Shown here: positions 33,503-41,969 of the stretch, one piece after another | How the letters are laid out: each line of letters begins with the position of its first letter | Numbering within the stretch: the stretch's first letter is position 1 | Assembly: GCF_004216895.1 (NCBI RefSeq) | Contig: NZ_SGXE01000002.1 | Location: 1-64,000 of the forward strand | DNA length: 64,000 nucleotides | Source of the DNA: Aquimarina brevivitae | GTDB lineage: Bacteria; Bacteroidota; Bacteroidia; Flavobacteriales; Flavobacteriaceae | Direction of reading: 5' to 3' | The notes under the pieces: model-generated | The model's input: the letters and a program-made list of their open reading frames with translations, nothing else | The model's database searches: none | What the model was told of the DNA's origin: nothing | Translations under genes and position numbers: made by a program

Positions 33503-34879
33503 ATGAAACATTTTAGGTTAACTTACTTACTCTTGTTTTCCATTTTCTTTTTTGTAGCATGTCAAAAGGATGAACTTACAGAGCTTGAAACAGAATCACT
33601 ACAAGAAACATCGGATTTTTCTTCAAAAGCTCTTAAGCCCATTGGCTCGGGTGTAATGATGCAAGCGTTTTATTGGGATGTTCCTGCCGGTGGTACCTGG
33701 TGGAATACTATTAAAGCAAAGACTAGCAGTTGGAGCGCTGCAGGGATTGATGCCATTTGGCTTCCACCGGTAAGCAAAGCACAAAATGGGAAATTCTCTA
33801 TGGGGTATGATCCTTTTGATTATTTCGATTTTGGTAATTACGATCAAATGGGAAGTGTAGAAACCCGATTTGGATCCAAATCTGAGCTCCAATCGCTTAT
33901 AACCTCTGCACATAATCAAGGGCTTAGTGTAATCGCAGATATCGTTCTTAATCACAATAGTGGTGGAGATTTGGAGTACAATATATTTTCTAATCAAAAT
34001 ACGTATACCGATTATAACCCTAAGTCTAACTTATTTAACAGAACTCAATATGATTTTCACCCTAATGATTACCATAATAATGATTGGGGTGTATTTGGCG
34101 GTTTTGCAGATCTATGTCATCATAAACCTTATGTACAAGATTGGCTTTGGAAAAAATCAAATTCAGTGGCTAAATATTATAAAAATACGATGAAGTTTGA
34201 TGGTTGGCGATTTGATTATGTAAAAGGCTTTGAGCCTTGGGTAGCAAGAGAATTCAGAAATGCAGTAGGTGGATTTGCTGTTGGAGAGTATTGGGATGGT
34301 AACGTCAATACCTTAAATTGGTGGGTTAACGAAGCGCAAATGTCGGCTTTTGACTTTGCCTGTTATTATCGCATGAGAGATGCCTTTATGGGTAATAATC
34401 TTAACGCATTAAGTGGGGATATGCTATGGAAACGAAACCCTACCAGAGCCGTAACTTTTGTGGCTAACCATGATACCGATGAAATTTATAATAATAAGTT
34501 ATTGGCCTATGCCTATATTTTAACTCACGAAGGGTATCCAGCACTTTTTTATAGTGATTATGAAGCGTGGTTAGATAAAAATAAGTTGAATAATCTCATT
34601 TGGATTCATAATAATTTAGCGGGTGGATCAACGACTAATTTATGGACAGATAATGATGAGTATATTGCCAAAAGAAATGGAGGAGGGGGTAAAAATGGTC
34701 TTATTGTGTATATCAATAATTCCAATTCGTGGCAAGAACGATGGGTGGAAACGAATTGGTCTAGCAGAAGAATTAAGGATTATACTGGTAATTCAGGTTG
34801 GGAACCGGTCACTCAAAGTGGTCGATGGGTTAAGATACAAGCCCCGCCCAAGGGATATACTGTGTGGTCTTTGAAGTAA
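33503..34879 (+). CDS. Secreted alpha-amylase, GH13_7-like
   Basis: This 458-residue lipoprotein (signal ends FFFVAC) hydrolyses internal alpha-1,4 bonds of starch-like glucans. GH13 regions are clear: DIVLNHN, the nucleophile Asp in GWRFDYVKG, the acid Glu in VGEYWDG, and VANHDTDE. The wording of the catalytic domain and of the tail (NLIWIHNNLAGGST, GLIVYINNSNSW, KGYTVWSL) is, from memory, very close to the Pyrococcus alpha-amylases of subfamily GH13_7 and unlike the common bacterial GH13_5. The length also matches. An archaeal origin by transfer is possible, though such enzymes are known in other flavobacteria. No SusCD-like genes are adjacent. Confidence 0.9.
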   Translation: MKHFRLTYLLLFSIFFFVACQKDELTELETESLQETSDFSSKALKPIGSGVMMQAFYWDVPAGGTWWNTIKAKTSSWSAAGIDAIWLPPVSKAQNGKFSMGYDPFDYFDFGNYDQMGSVETRFGSKSELQSLITSAHNQGLSVIADIVLNHNSGGDLEYNIFSNQNTYTDYNPKSNLFNRTQYDFHPNDYHNNDWGVFGGFADLCHHKPYVQDWLWKKSNSVAKYYKNTMKFDGWRFDYVKGFEPWVAREFRNAVGGFAVGEYWDGNVNTLNWWVNEAQMSAFDFACYYRMRDAFMGNNLNALSGDMLWKRNPTRAVTFVANHDTDEIYNNKLLAYAYILTHEGYPALFYSDYEAWLDKNKLNNLIWIHNNLAGGSTTNLWTDNDEYIAKRNGGGGKNGLIVYINNSNSWQERWVETNWSSRRIKDYTGNSGWEPVTQSGRWVKIQAPPKGYTVWSLK

Positions 34880-34961
34880 ATTAATTCCAATATGTAATTC
34901 CTTGTGCTACAGTAAGTTTTTATTGCAAATCACTTTAAAAGGATAAAAATCTTTAAAAAAG

Positions 34962-34991
34962 TTTGTAGATTATAGTTTTAATGTATCTTTG
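34962..34991 (+). promoter_or_regulatory. rpsU promoter
   Basis: TTTG at 34962-34965 and TATCTTTG at 34984-34991 are 18 bp apart, a full match to the Bacteroidota housekeeping promoter. The leader to the rpsU ATG is about 25 nt. Confidence 0.7.
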
Positions 34992-35008
34992 CAACCTAAT
35001 TTTTAAAG

Positions 35009-35018
35009 AAAGGAGGTG
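35009..35018 (+). promoter_or_regulatory. Extended Shine-Dalgarno sequence of rpsU
   Basis: AAAGGAGGTG, a near full-length complement of the 16S 3' end, stands 5 nt before the ATG. Shine-Dalgarno sequences are otherwise rare here. In Flavobacterium johnsoniae, bS21 helps hide the anti-Shine-Dalgarno, and a strong site on rpsU allows self-control of S21 supply. Confidence 0.85.
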
Positions 35019-35023
35019 CACAA

Positions 35024-35218
35024 ATGTTAATAATACCAGTAAAGGACGGAGAGAATATAGATAGAGCGTTAAAACGTTTTAAGCGTAAATTTGATAGAAC
35101 CGGAACGATGCGTCAGCTTCGTAAACGTCAACAATTTACTAAACCTTCTGTAGAGCGAAGAGCTCAAATTCAAAAAGCGCAGTATATACAGCACTTAAGA
35201 GATCAGGAAGAAATATAA
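35024..35218 (+). CDS. rpsU: 30S ribosomal protein S21
   Basis: This 64-residue bS21 has the typical opening MLIIPVKDGENIDRALKRFK and an Arg/Lys/Gln-rich helical tail. In Bacteroidota, bS21 together with bS18 and bS6 sequesters the anti-Shine-Dalgarno end of 16S rRNA, so most mRNAs do without the Shine-Dalgarno. The gene has its own promoter and a strong Shine-Dalgarno sequence, which together point to translational feedback. A hairpin terminator separates it from xerC. Confidence 0.97.
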   Translation: MLIIPVKDGENIDRALKRFKRKFDRTGTMRQLRKRQQFTKPSVERRAQIQKAQYIQHLRDQEEI

Positions 35219-35279
35219 TTATTTTATAATTATTAAACTATAAACGTAGCTCTATTCCAAGATCTTCGTTTCATACTAC

Positions 35280-35327
35280 AACCGTTAGAAAGTAAAAGTT
35301 TATTTTTGCCTTCTAACGGTTTTTTTT
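35280..35327 (+). terminator. Terminator with a -7-like box in its loop
   Basis: AACCGTTAGAA (ending 35290) pairs with TTCTAACGGTT (35311-35321), followed by a T run up to the xerC ATG at 35328. The loop contains TATTTTTG (35301-35308), which fits TAnnTTTG. A transcript started from that box would begin inside the right arm and lack the hairpin, so it would escape termination. Confidence 0.6.
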
Positions 35328-36218
35328 ATGGCTATCCAAAAGTTTATCGATCACCTTACTTACGAAAAGCAGTATTCACCAAATACCATAACAGCATATC
35401 ATAAGGATTTAACTGACTTTGCTGAATTTTATCAAGAGCAATATCAAACGGATCAAATCAATAAAGCTACCTATACCCAAATTAGACCGTGGATAATTAA
35501 TTTGATTGATAAAGGGATTGTCAATAGGTCGGTAAACAGAAAAATATCAACATTAAAATCATATTATAATTTTTTACGCAAAATAGGGGAGATAAAAAGT
35601 TCGCCCCTGGATAAGCATATCCCTCTAAAAGCTCCTAAAAAATTACAAGTGCCATTTTCTACAAAAGAAATTGAACAAGTGGTTGATATGCTACAAGCCC
35701 AAGATGATTTTGAAGGGGTGCGCGATAAATTAATCATTGAATTATTTTATGCTACAGGAATTCGTAGATCAGAGCTAATCCATATCAAGCACCAAGATGT
35801 ATCGCTGTCCAATAAAACCATTAAAGTTCTTGGTAAACGAAAGAAAGAACGGTACATCCCCTTATTGCCTACAATAATCGAGACAATTAAGCAGTATTCA
35901 GTCTTAAGGAATCAAGAGTTTCCGGAGCTTGGGAGTCCGTATTTATTTTTGACAAAAAAGGGCGTTAAAATGTACGAAACACTTGTTTATCGAATTGTAA
36001 ATAATTATTTTAGTAAGGCTTCTTCTAAGGTAAAAAAGAGCCCGCATATTTTGAGACATTCATTTGCGACTCATTTATTAAACGAAGGAGCGGATTTAAA
36101 TGCTGTAAAAGAATTACTTGGACATTCTAGTTTAGCAGCCACCCAGGTATATACTCATCAGAGTGTATCGCAGCTCGCTAAAATCCATAAGCAATCCCAC
36201 CCGCGGAATAAAAAGTAA
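35328..36218 (+). CDS. xerC: Tyrosine recombinase XerC/XerD type
   Basis: The 296-residue recombinase is probably the chromosomal Xer protein that resolves dimers at dif. Catalytic residues are present: Arg in ATGIRRSEL, Lys in LGKRKKERY, HILRHSFATHLL, LLGHSS and Tyr in VYTHQS. The N-terminal SAM-like domain begins MAIQKFIDHLTYEKQYSPNT. Its place between rpsU and hpf is usual for Flavobacteriia, which argues for housekeeping and against a mobile element. The ATG abuts the T run of the rpsU terminator, so it probably depends on the embedded promoter or read-through. Confidence 0.92.
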   Translation: MAIQKFIDHLTYEKQYSPNTITAYHKDLTDFAEFYQEQYQTDQINKATYTQIRPWIINLIDKGIVNRSVNRKISTLKSYYNFLRKIGEIKSSPLDKHIPLKAPKKLQVPFSTKEIEQVVDMLQAQDDFEGVRDKLIIELFYATGIRRSELIHIKHQDVSLSNKTIKVLGKRKKERYIPLLPTIIETIKQYSVLRNQEFPELGSPYLFLTKKGVKMYETLVYRIVNNYFSKASSKVKKSPHILRHSFATHLLNEGADLNAVKELLGHSSLAATQVYTHQSVSQLAKIHKQSHPRNKK

Positions 36219-36282
36219 TGATGTCAGTCCTGGATTGATTTTGCAGTTAAAATGATGTTCAACCTTTTAAATTAAACAGAGT

Positions 36283-36585
36283 ATGAAAATGAACTTGCAA
36301 TCCGTTAACTTTTCAGTAGATCAAAAGTTAGTAAACTTCACACAAAATAAACTCGATAAGCTAGAAAATCACTTTAATAGAATTATTCACGCAGATGTTT
36401 TTCTCAAAGTGCAAAAAACGAGCAGTAAAGAAAATAAAATAACAGAGATTTTATTAAGTGTGCCTGGGGATGAATTTATCATTAAAAAAATCAATAAAAC
36501 CTTTGAAGAGGGTGTGGATGAGTGTGTTAGTTCATTAGAGCGACAGCTTAAGAAACGGAAGGAAAAATTAAAAGCAAGAGCATAA
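36283..36585 (+). CDS. hpf: Ribosome hibernation-promoting factor (short HPF/RaiA)
   Basis: This 100-residue protein of the HPF/YfiA family opens with MKMNLQSVNFSVDQKLVNFT and continues with KLENHFNRIIHADVFLKVQK, then a basic tail (LERQLKKRKEKLKARA). The beta-alpha-beta-beta-beta-alpha fold binds the 30S A/P-site region and silences ribosomes in stationary phase. The length is that of the short form, with no dimerisation tail. It follows xerC by 64 bp. Confidence 0.92.
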   Translation: MKMNLQSVNFSVDQKLVNFTQNKLDKLENHFNRIIHADVFLKVQKTSSKENKITEILLSVPGDEFIIKKINKTFEEGVDECVSSLERQLKKRKEKLKARA

Positions 36586-36606
36586 CTAAATTTTTTACAA
36601 AAAAGT

Positions 36607-36665
36607 TTTGAGTAAAAAATAAATTCTCTACATTTGCAGTCCGTTAGAAATAGCGGACTTTTTTA
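36607..36665 (+). promoter_or_regulatory. tRNA-tuf operon promoter overlapping the hpf terminator
   Basis: TTTG (36607-36610), an 18-bp spacer and TACATTTG (36629-36636) form a full promoter. Directly after it, AGTCCG (36638-36643) pairs with CGGACT (36654-36659), followed by a T run, which is a terminator for incoming hpf transcripts. Initiation around 36641 would begin within the left arm, so the new RNA does not form the hairpin. Confidence 0.65.
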
Positions 36666-36687
36666 TGTTCTTAAAACATACTGAAAA

Positions 36688-36761
36688 GCCGATATAGCTC
36701 AGCTGGCTAGAGCAGCTGATTTGTAATCAGCAGGTCGTGGGTTCGAGTCCCTCTATCGGCT
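36688..36761 (+). tRNA. tRNA-Thr (anticodon TGT)
   Basis: The 74-nt cloverleaf has acceptor arm GCCGATA/TATCGGC, anticodon stem CTGAT/ATCAG with loop TTTGTAA, and T-loop TTCGAGT. The 3' CCA is not encoded. It is first in the Thr-Tyr-Gly-Thr-tuf cluster and identical to the copy at 58337-58410. Confidence 0.97.
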
Positions 36762-36879
36762 CATTTTCAAGGGGTTAGAAAATAATTATAAACCTTTTGG
36801 AATTAAATTTTGAAATGTAAAATTTTTACTTAATTTTGCGCCTCGAAATTTAAAAGTTCTTAAGTTAAAATATTGAATT

Positions 36880-36962
36880 GGGGAGATACTCAAGCGGCCA
36901 ACGAGGACAGACTGTAAATCTGTTGGTTTTTACCTTCGCAGGTTCGAATCCTGCTCTCCCCA
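36880..36962 (+). tRNA. tRNA-Tyr (anticodon GTA)
   Basis: The 83-nt class II tRNA has acceptor GGGGAGA/TCTCCCC, loop CTGTAAA with anticodon GTA, and a long variable arm. CCA is not encoded. Confidence 0.97.
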
Positions 36963-36993
36963 CAACAGATTGAATTTAATGTAAATTCAATAT

Positions 36994-37066
36994 GCGGGAG
37001 TAGCTCAGTTGGTAGAGCGTCAGCCTTCCAAGCTGAATGTCGCCGGTTCGAACCCGGTCTCCCGCT
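36994..37066 (+). tRNA. tRNA-Gly (anticodon TCC)
   Basis: The 73-nt cloverleaf has acceptor GCGGGAG/CTCCCGC, loop CTTCCAA with anticodon TCC, and T-arm GCCGG-TTCGAAC-CCGGT. Confidence 0.97.
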
Positions 37067-37292
37067 CTAAAGATTTTCTTTAGTGATTCTTGTTCTTTGA
37101 GCTCGTAATTTATTAAAGAATTTCAGGTGCAATCCCTGAAATAAGTTGGCAATTATTTGTAACTTATATGGTGCACATTAAATAGAGCTAATCTTACTTG
37201 TTTAAAGATTGAGTTTTGCTTGTAAAATGATAAGTCAGATTTCTTTCTAAAATGACCGAAAGTTTCTGAGTTATCATTGTACTCATTAAAAA

Positions 37293-37364
37293 GCCGGTGT
37301 AGCTCAGGGGTAGAGCGTTTCCTTGGTAAGGAAGAGGTCACGAGTTCAAATCTCGTCATTGGCT
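37293..37364 (+). tRNA. tRNA-Thr (anticodon GGT)
   Basis: The 72-nt cloverleaf has acceptor GCCGGTG/CATTGGC with two G-U pairs and anticodon loop TTGGTAA. It lies 59 bp before tuf, as in other bacteria with a tRNA-tuf operon. Confidence 0.96.
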
Positions 37365-37423
37365 CTAAGTTCATTAGGATTAAGTTGAACACTAATATAT
37401 AACTAAGATTAAATAAATTCATT

Positions 37424-38611
37424 ATGGCAAAGGAAACTTTTGATCGTTCCAAACCGCACTTAAATATAGGTACTATTGGACACGTTGATCACGGTAAAAC
37501 TACTTTAACAGCTGCAATCACTAAAGTATTAGCTGAGGCTGGTCTTTCTGAAGTAAGATCTTTTGATCAGATCGATAACGCTCCAGAAGAAAAAGAAAGA
37601 GGTATTACAATTAATACGTCTCACGTTGAGTACCAAACTGCTAACCGTCACTACGCACACGTAGATTGTCCAGGTCACGCGGATTACGTAAAGAACATGG
37701 TAACTGGTGCTGCGCAAATGGACGGAGCGATCTTAGTAGTTGCTGCTACTGATGGTCCAATGCCACAAACTCGTGAGCACATCCTATTAGGACGTCAGGT
37801 AGGTATTCCTAGAATCGTTGTATTCCTTAATAAAGTGGATATGGTTGATGATGAGGAATTATTAGAGCTTGTTGAAATGGAAGTTAGAGATTTACTTTCT
37901 TTCTATGAGTATGATGGAGATAATGGTCCTGTAATTGCTGGATCTGCTTTAGGAGCGCTTAATGGTGAGCAAAAATGGGTTGATACAGTAATGTCATTAA
38001 TGGAAGCTGTAGATAACTGGATTGAACTTCCTAAGCGTGATGTTGATAAGGATTTCTTAATGCCAATCGAAGATGTATTCTCAATTACTGGTCGTGGTAC
38101 TGTTGCAACTGGTCGTATTGAAACTGGTGTAGCTAACACAGGTGACCCTGTTGAAATCATTGGTATGGGAGCTGAAAAATTAACTTCTACTATTACTGGG
38201 GTTGAAATGTTCCGTAAAATATTAGATAGAGGAGAAGCAGGAGATAACGTAGGTATCCTATTAAGAGGTATTGAAAAGACTCAAATCTCTAGAGGTATGG
38301 TTATCACTAAGCCTGGTTCTGTAACTCCACACCAAAAATTCAAAGCTGAGGTTTATATCCTTAAGAAAGAAGAAGGTGGACGTCACACTCCATTCCATAA
38401 CAACTACCGTCCACAGTTCTACGTACGTACAACTGATGTTACAGGAAATATTTCTCTTCCTGATGGAGTTGAGATGGTAATGCCTGGAGATAACTTAACA
38501 ATTACTGTTGAGCTTATTCAGCCAATCGCAATGAATGTTGGTCTACGTTTCGCTATCCGTGAAGGTGGTAGAACTGTAGGTGCTGGTCAGGTGACTGAGA
38601 TTCTAGACTAA
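37424..38611 (+). CDS. tuf: Elongation factor Tu
   Basis: This 395-residue GTPase delivers aminoacyl-tRNA to the ribosome. GTP-binding motifs are present: [14 protein letters not shown] near residue 18, effector region [24 protein letters not shown] and NKVDM, followed by domains 2 and 3 ending AGQVTEILD. Codon use is clearly that of a highly expressed gene (CGT, GGT). It lies between tRNA-Thr and tRNA-Trp, and was probably cotranscribed with the tRNAs from the promoter at 36607-36636. Confidence 0.99.
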   Translation: MAKETFDRSKPHLNIGTIGHVDHGKTTLTAAITKVLAEAGLSEVRSFDQIDNAPEEKERGITINTSHVEYQTANRHYAHVDCPGHADYVKNMVTGAAQMDGAILVVAATDGPMPQTREHILLGRQVGIPRIVVFLNKVDMVDDEELLELVEMEVRDLLSFYEYDGDNGPVIAGSALGALNGEQKWVDTVMSLMEAVDNWIELPKRDVDKDFLMPIEDVFSITGRGTVATGRIETGVANTGDPVEIIGMGAEKLTSTITGVEMFRKILDRGEAGDNVGILLRGIEKTQISRGMVITKPGSVTPHQKFKAEVYILKKEEGGRHTPFHNNYRPQFYVRTTDVTGNISLPDGVEMVMPGDNLTITVELIQPIAMNVGLRFAIREGGRTVGAGQVTEILD

Positions 38612-38640
38612 TACAATTTAGATAGATACATATAAGTTAA

Positions 38641-38663
38641 GGTATTCGTTTATCGAATACCTT
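38641..38663 (+). terminator. Hairpin between tuf and tRNA-Trp
   Basis: GGTATTCG pairs perfectly with CGAATACC over a TTTAT loop. The next bases (TTGACTATATA) are not a T run, so it may be an RNA-processing signal or weak terminator and not a full stop. Confidence 0.5.
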
Positions 38664-38671
38664 GACTATAT

Positions 38672-38744
38672 ACGGGTTTAGCTCAGTTGGTAGAGCACTG
38701 GTCTCCAAAACCAGGTGTCGGGAGTTCGAGCCTCTCAACCCGTG
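38672..38744 (+). tRNA. tRNA-Trp (anticodon CCA)
   Basis: The 73-nt cloverleaf has acceptor ACGGGTT/AACCCGT, anticodon loop CTCCAAA, and discriminator G as expected of bacterial tRNA-Trp. Confidence 0.97.
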
Positions 38745-38853
38745 CAAAGTAAAAGATGATCACAATTTTGATGGAGATCTTTGCTTTAAAGAATTAAGTT
38801 TCTGATACAAATATTAGTCATCTTAAGGATGACTTTAGAAAAAATATAAACAA

Positions 38854-39051
38854 ATGGCTGGATTTATCAATTACATTACAGAATCATACAGTGAATTAAA
38901 AAACCACGTTACCTGGACGCCTTGGGCAGAAGCGCAACGTCTTACTGTGGTTGTAATCGTTTTTTCAGTTATTTTTTCTTTAGCAATCTGGGGTATTGAT
39001 ACTGCTTTTAGTAATTTAATTGAGTATTATTTCAAGTTGGTTAAATCATAA
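38854..39051 (+). CDS. secE: Preprotein translocase subunit SecE
   Basis: This 65-residue single-span SecE has an amphipathic N-terminal helix (YITESYSELKNHVTWTPWAE) and one membrane helix (LTVVVIVFSVIFSLAIWGID). It clamps SecY in the SecYEG channel. It lies before nusG with a 15-bp gap, the conserved order. Confidence 0.95.
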   Translation: MAGFINYITESYSELKNHVTWTPWAEAQRLTVVVIVFSVIFSLAIWGIDTAFSNLIEYYFKLVKS

Positions 39052-39066
39052 GAATAGGAGAATACA

Positions 39067-39621
39067 ATGGCGGAGGTTGATAATACGAAAAAATGGTACG
39101 TTGTTAGGGCGGTAAGCGGACAAGAAAATAAAGTAAAAGATTACATCGAAAGAGAAATCGCTCACTTGGAACTTGAGGATTATGTTTCGCAAATCCTTGT
39201 TCCAACAGAGAAAGTTATACAGATTAGAAACGGAAAAAAAATAAATAAAGAACGTGTTTATTTTCCGGGTTATGTTATGATAGAGGCTAATCTATCTGGG
39301 GAAATTCCACATATTATAAAATCCATTAATGGAGTGATAGGTTTTTTAGGTGAAGTAAAAGGTGGAGATCCTGTACCGCTTAGAAAATCTGAAATTAATA
39401 GGATGTTAGGTAAGGTTGATGAATTAGCTGTTAAAACAGATAATGTTGCGATTCCTTACACTGTGGGAGAAACCATTAAAGTAATCGATGGTCCATTTAA
39501 TGGATTTAATGGTACTGTTGAAAAAGTAAATGAAGAAAAGCGTAAGCTAGAAGTAATGGTGAAGATTTTTGGTAGAAAAACACCATTAGAACTAAGTTAT
39601 ATGCAAGTAGAAAAAATATAA
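39067..39621 (+). CDS. nusG: Transcription termination/antitermination protein NusG
   Basis: The 184-residue protein has an NGN domain (KKWYVVRAVSGQENKVKDYI; FPGYVMIEANLSGE) and a C-terminal KOW motif (GETIKVIDGPFNGFNGTVEK). NusG binds RNA polymerase, suppresses pausing, and links to Rho and the ribosome. It is followed by rplK after 74 bp. Confidence 0.97.
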   Translation: MAEVDNTKKWYVVRAVSGQENKVKDYIEREIAHLELEDYVSQILVPTEKVIQIRNGKKINKERVYFPGYVMIEANLSGEIPHIIKSINGVIGFLGEVKGGDPVPLRKSEINRMLGKVDELAVKTDNVAIPYTVGETIKVIDGPFNGFNGTVEKVNEEKRKLEVMVKIFGRKTPLELSYMQVEKI

Positions 39622-39695
39622 TTGTTACAAACTATATATTCTAGGATTGTTCTTTGCTTCCAATAATAGAGCAATGCTAACTAAAAATTAGAAAA

Positions 39696-40133
39696 ATGGC
39701 AAAAGAGTTAAGTAAAGTTGTAAAACTTCAAGTTCGTGGAGGTGCTGCTAACCCGTCACCACCTGTTGGACCTGCTCTAGGTGCTGCTGGGGTTAATATC
39801 ATGGAATTCTGTAAGCAATTCAATGGTAGAACCCAAGATAAAGCTGGTAAAGTATTGCCAGTAGTGATTAATGTTTATAGTGACAAATCTTTTGATTTTG
39901 TTATTAAAACACCACCAGCAGCTGTTCAAATACTGGAAGCAGCGAAGCAGAAGAAGGGTTCTGGAGAGCCTAATCGTAAAAAAGTAGCAAGTATCACTTG
40001 GGATCAAGTAAAAGCAATTGCTGAGGATAAAATGCAGGATTTAAATGCATTTACTTTAGAGTCTGCTATGAAAATGATTGCGGGTACTGCACGTTCAATG
40101 GGTGTAAATGTAAAAGGACAAGCTCCTTTTTAA
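39696..40133 (+). CDS. rplK: 50S ribosomal protein L11
   Basis: The 145-residue uL11 has the N-terminal [20 protein letters not shown], then [10 protein letters not shown] and a C-terminal rRNA-binding domain ending [10 protein letters not shown]. It forms part of the GTPase-associated centre. It is the first of four ribosomal genes and lies 18 bp before rplA. Confidence 0.98.
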   Translation: MAKELSKVVKLQVRGGAANPSPPVGPALGAAGVNIMEFCKQFNGRTQDKAGKVLPVVINVYSDKSFDFVIKTPPAAVQILEAAKQKKGSGEPNRKKVASITWDQVKAIAEDKMQDLNAFTLESAMKMIAGTARSMGVNVKGQAPF

Positions 40134-40151
40134 TCCAAAAAGATTTACAAA

Positions 40152-40850
40152 ATGGCAAAAGTAACAAAAAAGCAAAAAGAAGCACAAGCTAAAGTAGATA
40201 GCAGTAAGGCATATACGTTAGCTGAAGCATCTGCTTTAGTAAAAGAGATAACAAACGTAAACTTTGATGCATCAGTAGATCTAGCAGTTCGTTTAAATGT
40301 GGATCCTCGTAAAGCTAACCAAATGGTTAGAGGCGTGGTTACGCTACCACACGGTACTGGTAAGGATGTGAAAGTTTTAGCATTAGTAACTCCGGATAAG
40401 GAAGCTGAAGCTAAAGAAGCAGGAGCTGATTTCGTGGGTCTAGACGAGTATTTAGATAAGATCAAAGGAGGATGGACTGATGTTGACGTAATTATTACGA
40501 TGCCTAGCGTTATGGGTAAATTAGGACCTTTAGGTAGAATATTAGGACCAAGAGGATTAATGCCTAACCCAAAAACTGGTACCGTTACTATGGATGTAGC
40601 TAAAGCAGTTTCAGACGTTAAAGCTGGTAAAATCGACTTTAAAGTAGATAAAACCGGAATCGTACACGCGTCAATAGGAAAGTCTTCATTCGATGCAAAG
40701 AAGTTAGCAGGAAATGCTAAAGAATTAATAACAACATTAGTAAAGTTAAAGCCTCAGGCAGCAAAAGGTATATATATTAAGTCAATATTTATGTCTTCTA
40801 CAATGAGCCCTGGTGTACAGGTGGACACTAAAAACTTTGCTGCTGAGTAA
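40152..40850 (+). CDS. rplA: 50S ribosomal protein L1
   Basis: The 232-residue uL1 has family blocks [39 protein letters not shown] and the C-terminal [15 protein letters not shown]. It builds the L1 stalk at the E site. In other bacteria it represses its own rplK-rplA mRNA; no obvious leader mimic was traced here. A 15-bp gap leads to rplJ. Confidence 0.98.
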   Translation: MAKVTKKQKEAQAKVDSSKAYTLAEASALVKEITNVNFDASVDLAVRLNVDPRKANQMVRGVVTLPHGTGKDVKVLALVTPDKEAEAKEAGADFVGLDEYLDKIKGGWTDVDVIITMPSVMGKLGPLGRILGPRGLMPNPKTGTVTMDVAKAVSDVKAGKIDFKVDKTGIVHASIGKSSFDAKKLAGNAKELITTLVKLKPQAAKGIYIKSIFMSSTMSPGVQVDTKNFAAE

Positions 40851-40865
40851 TTAAGAAAAACGATT

Positions 40866-41387
40866 ATGACTAGAGAAGAAAAATCACAAGTAATTGAAGA
40901 CTTAACTGCTCAGTTGGCGGGTAGCCCTAATATCTATTTAGCAGATATTTCAGGCCTAGACGCAGGAAGCACTTCTAACCTAAGAAGAGCTTGTTTTAAA
41001 GCTAATGTTTCTTTAAAAGTAGTTAAGAATACACTCCTGGCAAAAGCTATGGAGAATTCAGATAAGGATTTCGGAGAATTACCAAATGTACTAAAAGGTA
41101 ATACTTCTATTATGCTTTCTGAAACTGGTAATGCACCAGCGAAAGTTATAAAAGAGTTCCGTAAAAAATCAGAAAAACCACTATTGAAAGGTGCTTTTAT
41201 CGAAGAAGCAATCTTTGTAGGTGACGAAAATCTTGATGCTCTTGTTAGTATCAAGTCTAAAGAAGAAGTTATCGGAGATATCATCGGATTACTTCAATCA
41301 CCAGCTAAGAATGTTGTTTCAGCACTTAAATCAGGTGGAGGAAAACTGGCGGGAATCCTTAAAACATTATCCGAAAAAGAAGGATAA
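40866..41387 (+). CDS. rplJ: 50S ribosomal protein L10
   Basis: The 173-residue uL10 opens MTREEKSQVIEDLTAQLAGS and includes LRRACFKANVSLKVVKNTLL. The C-terminal helix (GIIGLLQSPA-like DIIGLLQSPAKNVVSALKSG) carries the L7/L12 dimers of the stalk. It is followed by rplL after 66 bp. Confidence 0.97.
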   Translation: MTREEKSQVIEDLTAQLAGSPNIYLADISGLDAGSTSNLRRACFKANVSLKVVKNTLLAKAMENSDKDFGELPNVLKGNTSIMLSETGNAPAKVIKEFRKKSEKPLLKGAFIEEAIFVGDENLDALVSIKSKEEVIGDIIGLLQSPAKNVVSALKSGGGKLAGILKTLSEKEG

Positions 41388-41453
41388 TCTTAAGCAAGTA
41401 CGCACTTTTTAACAAATTATATTATTTAAAAAAAATTATTAAAACGATAGAAA

Positions 41454-41831
41454 ATGGCAGATTTAAAAGATTTCGCAGAACAATTAGTTAACTTAACAGT
41501 AAAAGAAGTTAATGAGTTAGCTGATATATTAAAAGAAGAATACGGTATTGAGCCTGCTGCTGCTGCGGTTGCAGTTGCTGGTGGTGCTGCTGGTGGTGGT
41601 GATGCTGCTGCTGAGGAGCAGTCAGAATTTGACGTAATCCTTAAGGCAGCTGGTGGTTCTAAGTTAGCCGTAGTAAAACTAGTTAAAGAATTAACTGGTC
41701 TTGGTCTTAAAGACGCTAAAGAATTAGTAGATGGTGCACCTAAAGCTGTTAAAGAAGGAATAGCTAAGGATGAGGCTGAAGCTCTTAAAGCTCAATTAGA
41801 AGAGGCTGGAGCTGAGGTTGAGCTTAAGTAA
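41454..41831 (+). CDS. rplL: 50S ribosomal protein L7/L12
   Basis: The 125-residue bL12 has an N-terminal dimerisation helix ([20 protein letters not shown]), a flexible Ala/Gly hinge and the C-terminal factor-binding domain ([20 protein letters not shown]). It recruits translational GTPases. A hairpin at 41854-41897 separates it from rpoB. Confidence 0.98.
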   Translation: MADLKDFAEQLVNLTVKEVNELADILKEEYGIEPAAAAVAVAGGAAGGGDAAAEEQSEFDVILKAAGGSKLAVVKLVKELTGLGLKDAKELVDGAPKAVKEGIAKDEAEALKAQLEEAGAEVELK

Positions 41832-41853
41832 GCTTACCATATATTAAAGCATA

Positions 41854-41897
41854 GGTTTAGACCGGTCACCTATAAAAAGCGTGATCAGGTCTAAACC
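41854..41897 (+). terminator. rplL-rpoB attenuator-like hairpin
   Basis: GGTTTAGACC (41854-41863) pairs perfectly with GGTCTAAACC (41888-41897) over a 24-nt loop, followed by ATTTTG. A second small hairpin AAGTG/CACTT follows near 41911. This is the place where an attenuator or processing site sets the ratio of ribosomal protein to polymerase in other bacteria. Confidence 0.55.
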
Positions 41898-41969
41898 ATT
41901 TTGCGTATATAAGTGTTAGCACTTGTAGCGCAACATATTTAAAGTATTTTAATTTAATTCCGTCCATTG

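Noticed and set aside
35328-36218. Recombinase as a sign of a prophage or transposon
   Set aside because: Its rpsU-xerC-hpf setting is housekeeping in Flavobacteriia, and no phage or transfer genes are near.
37115-37142. Hairpin TTTCAGG/CCTGAAA between tRNA-Gly and tRNA-Thr as another tRNA or att site
   Set aside because: A single short stem with no cloverleaf and no core motif; probably a spacer structure for processing.
37153-37452. 99-residue minus-strand ORF across tRNA-Thr(GGT) and the tuf start
   Set aside because: It is antisense to a tRNA and tuf; the MTRFELVTSSLPRKRSTPELH wording is the usual false peptide from antisense tRNA.
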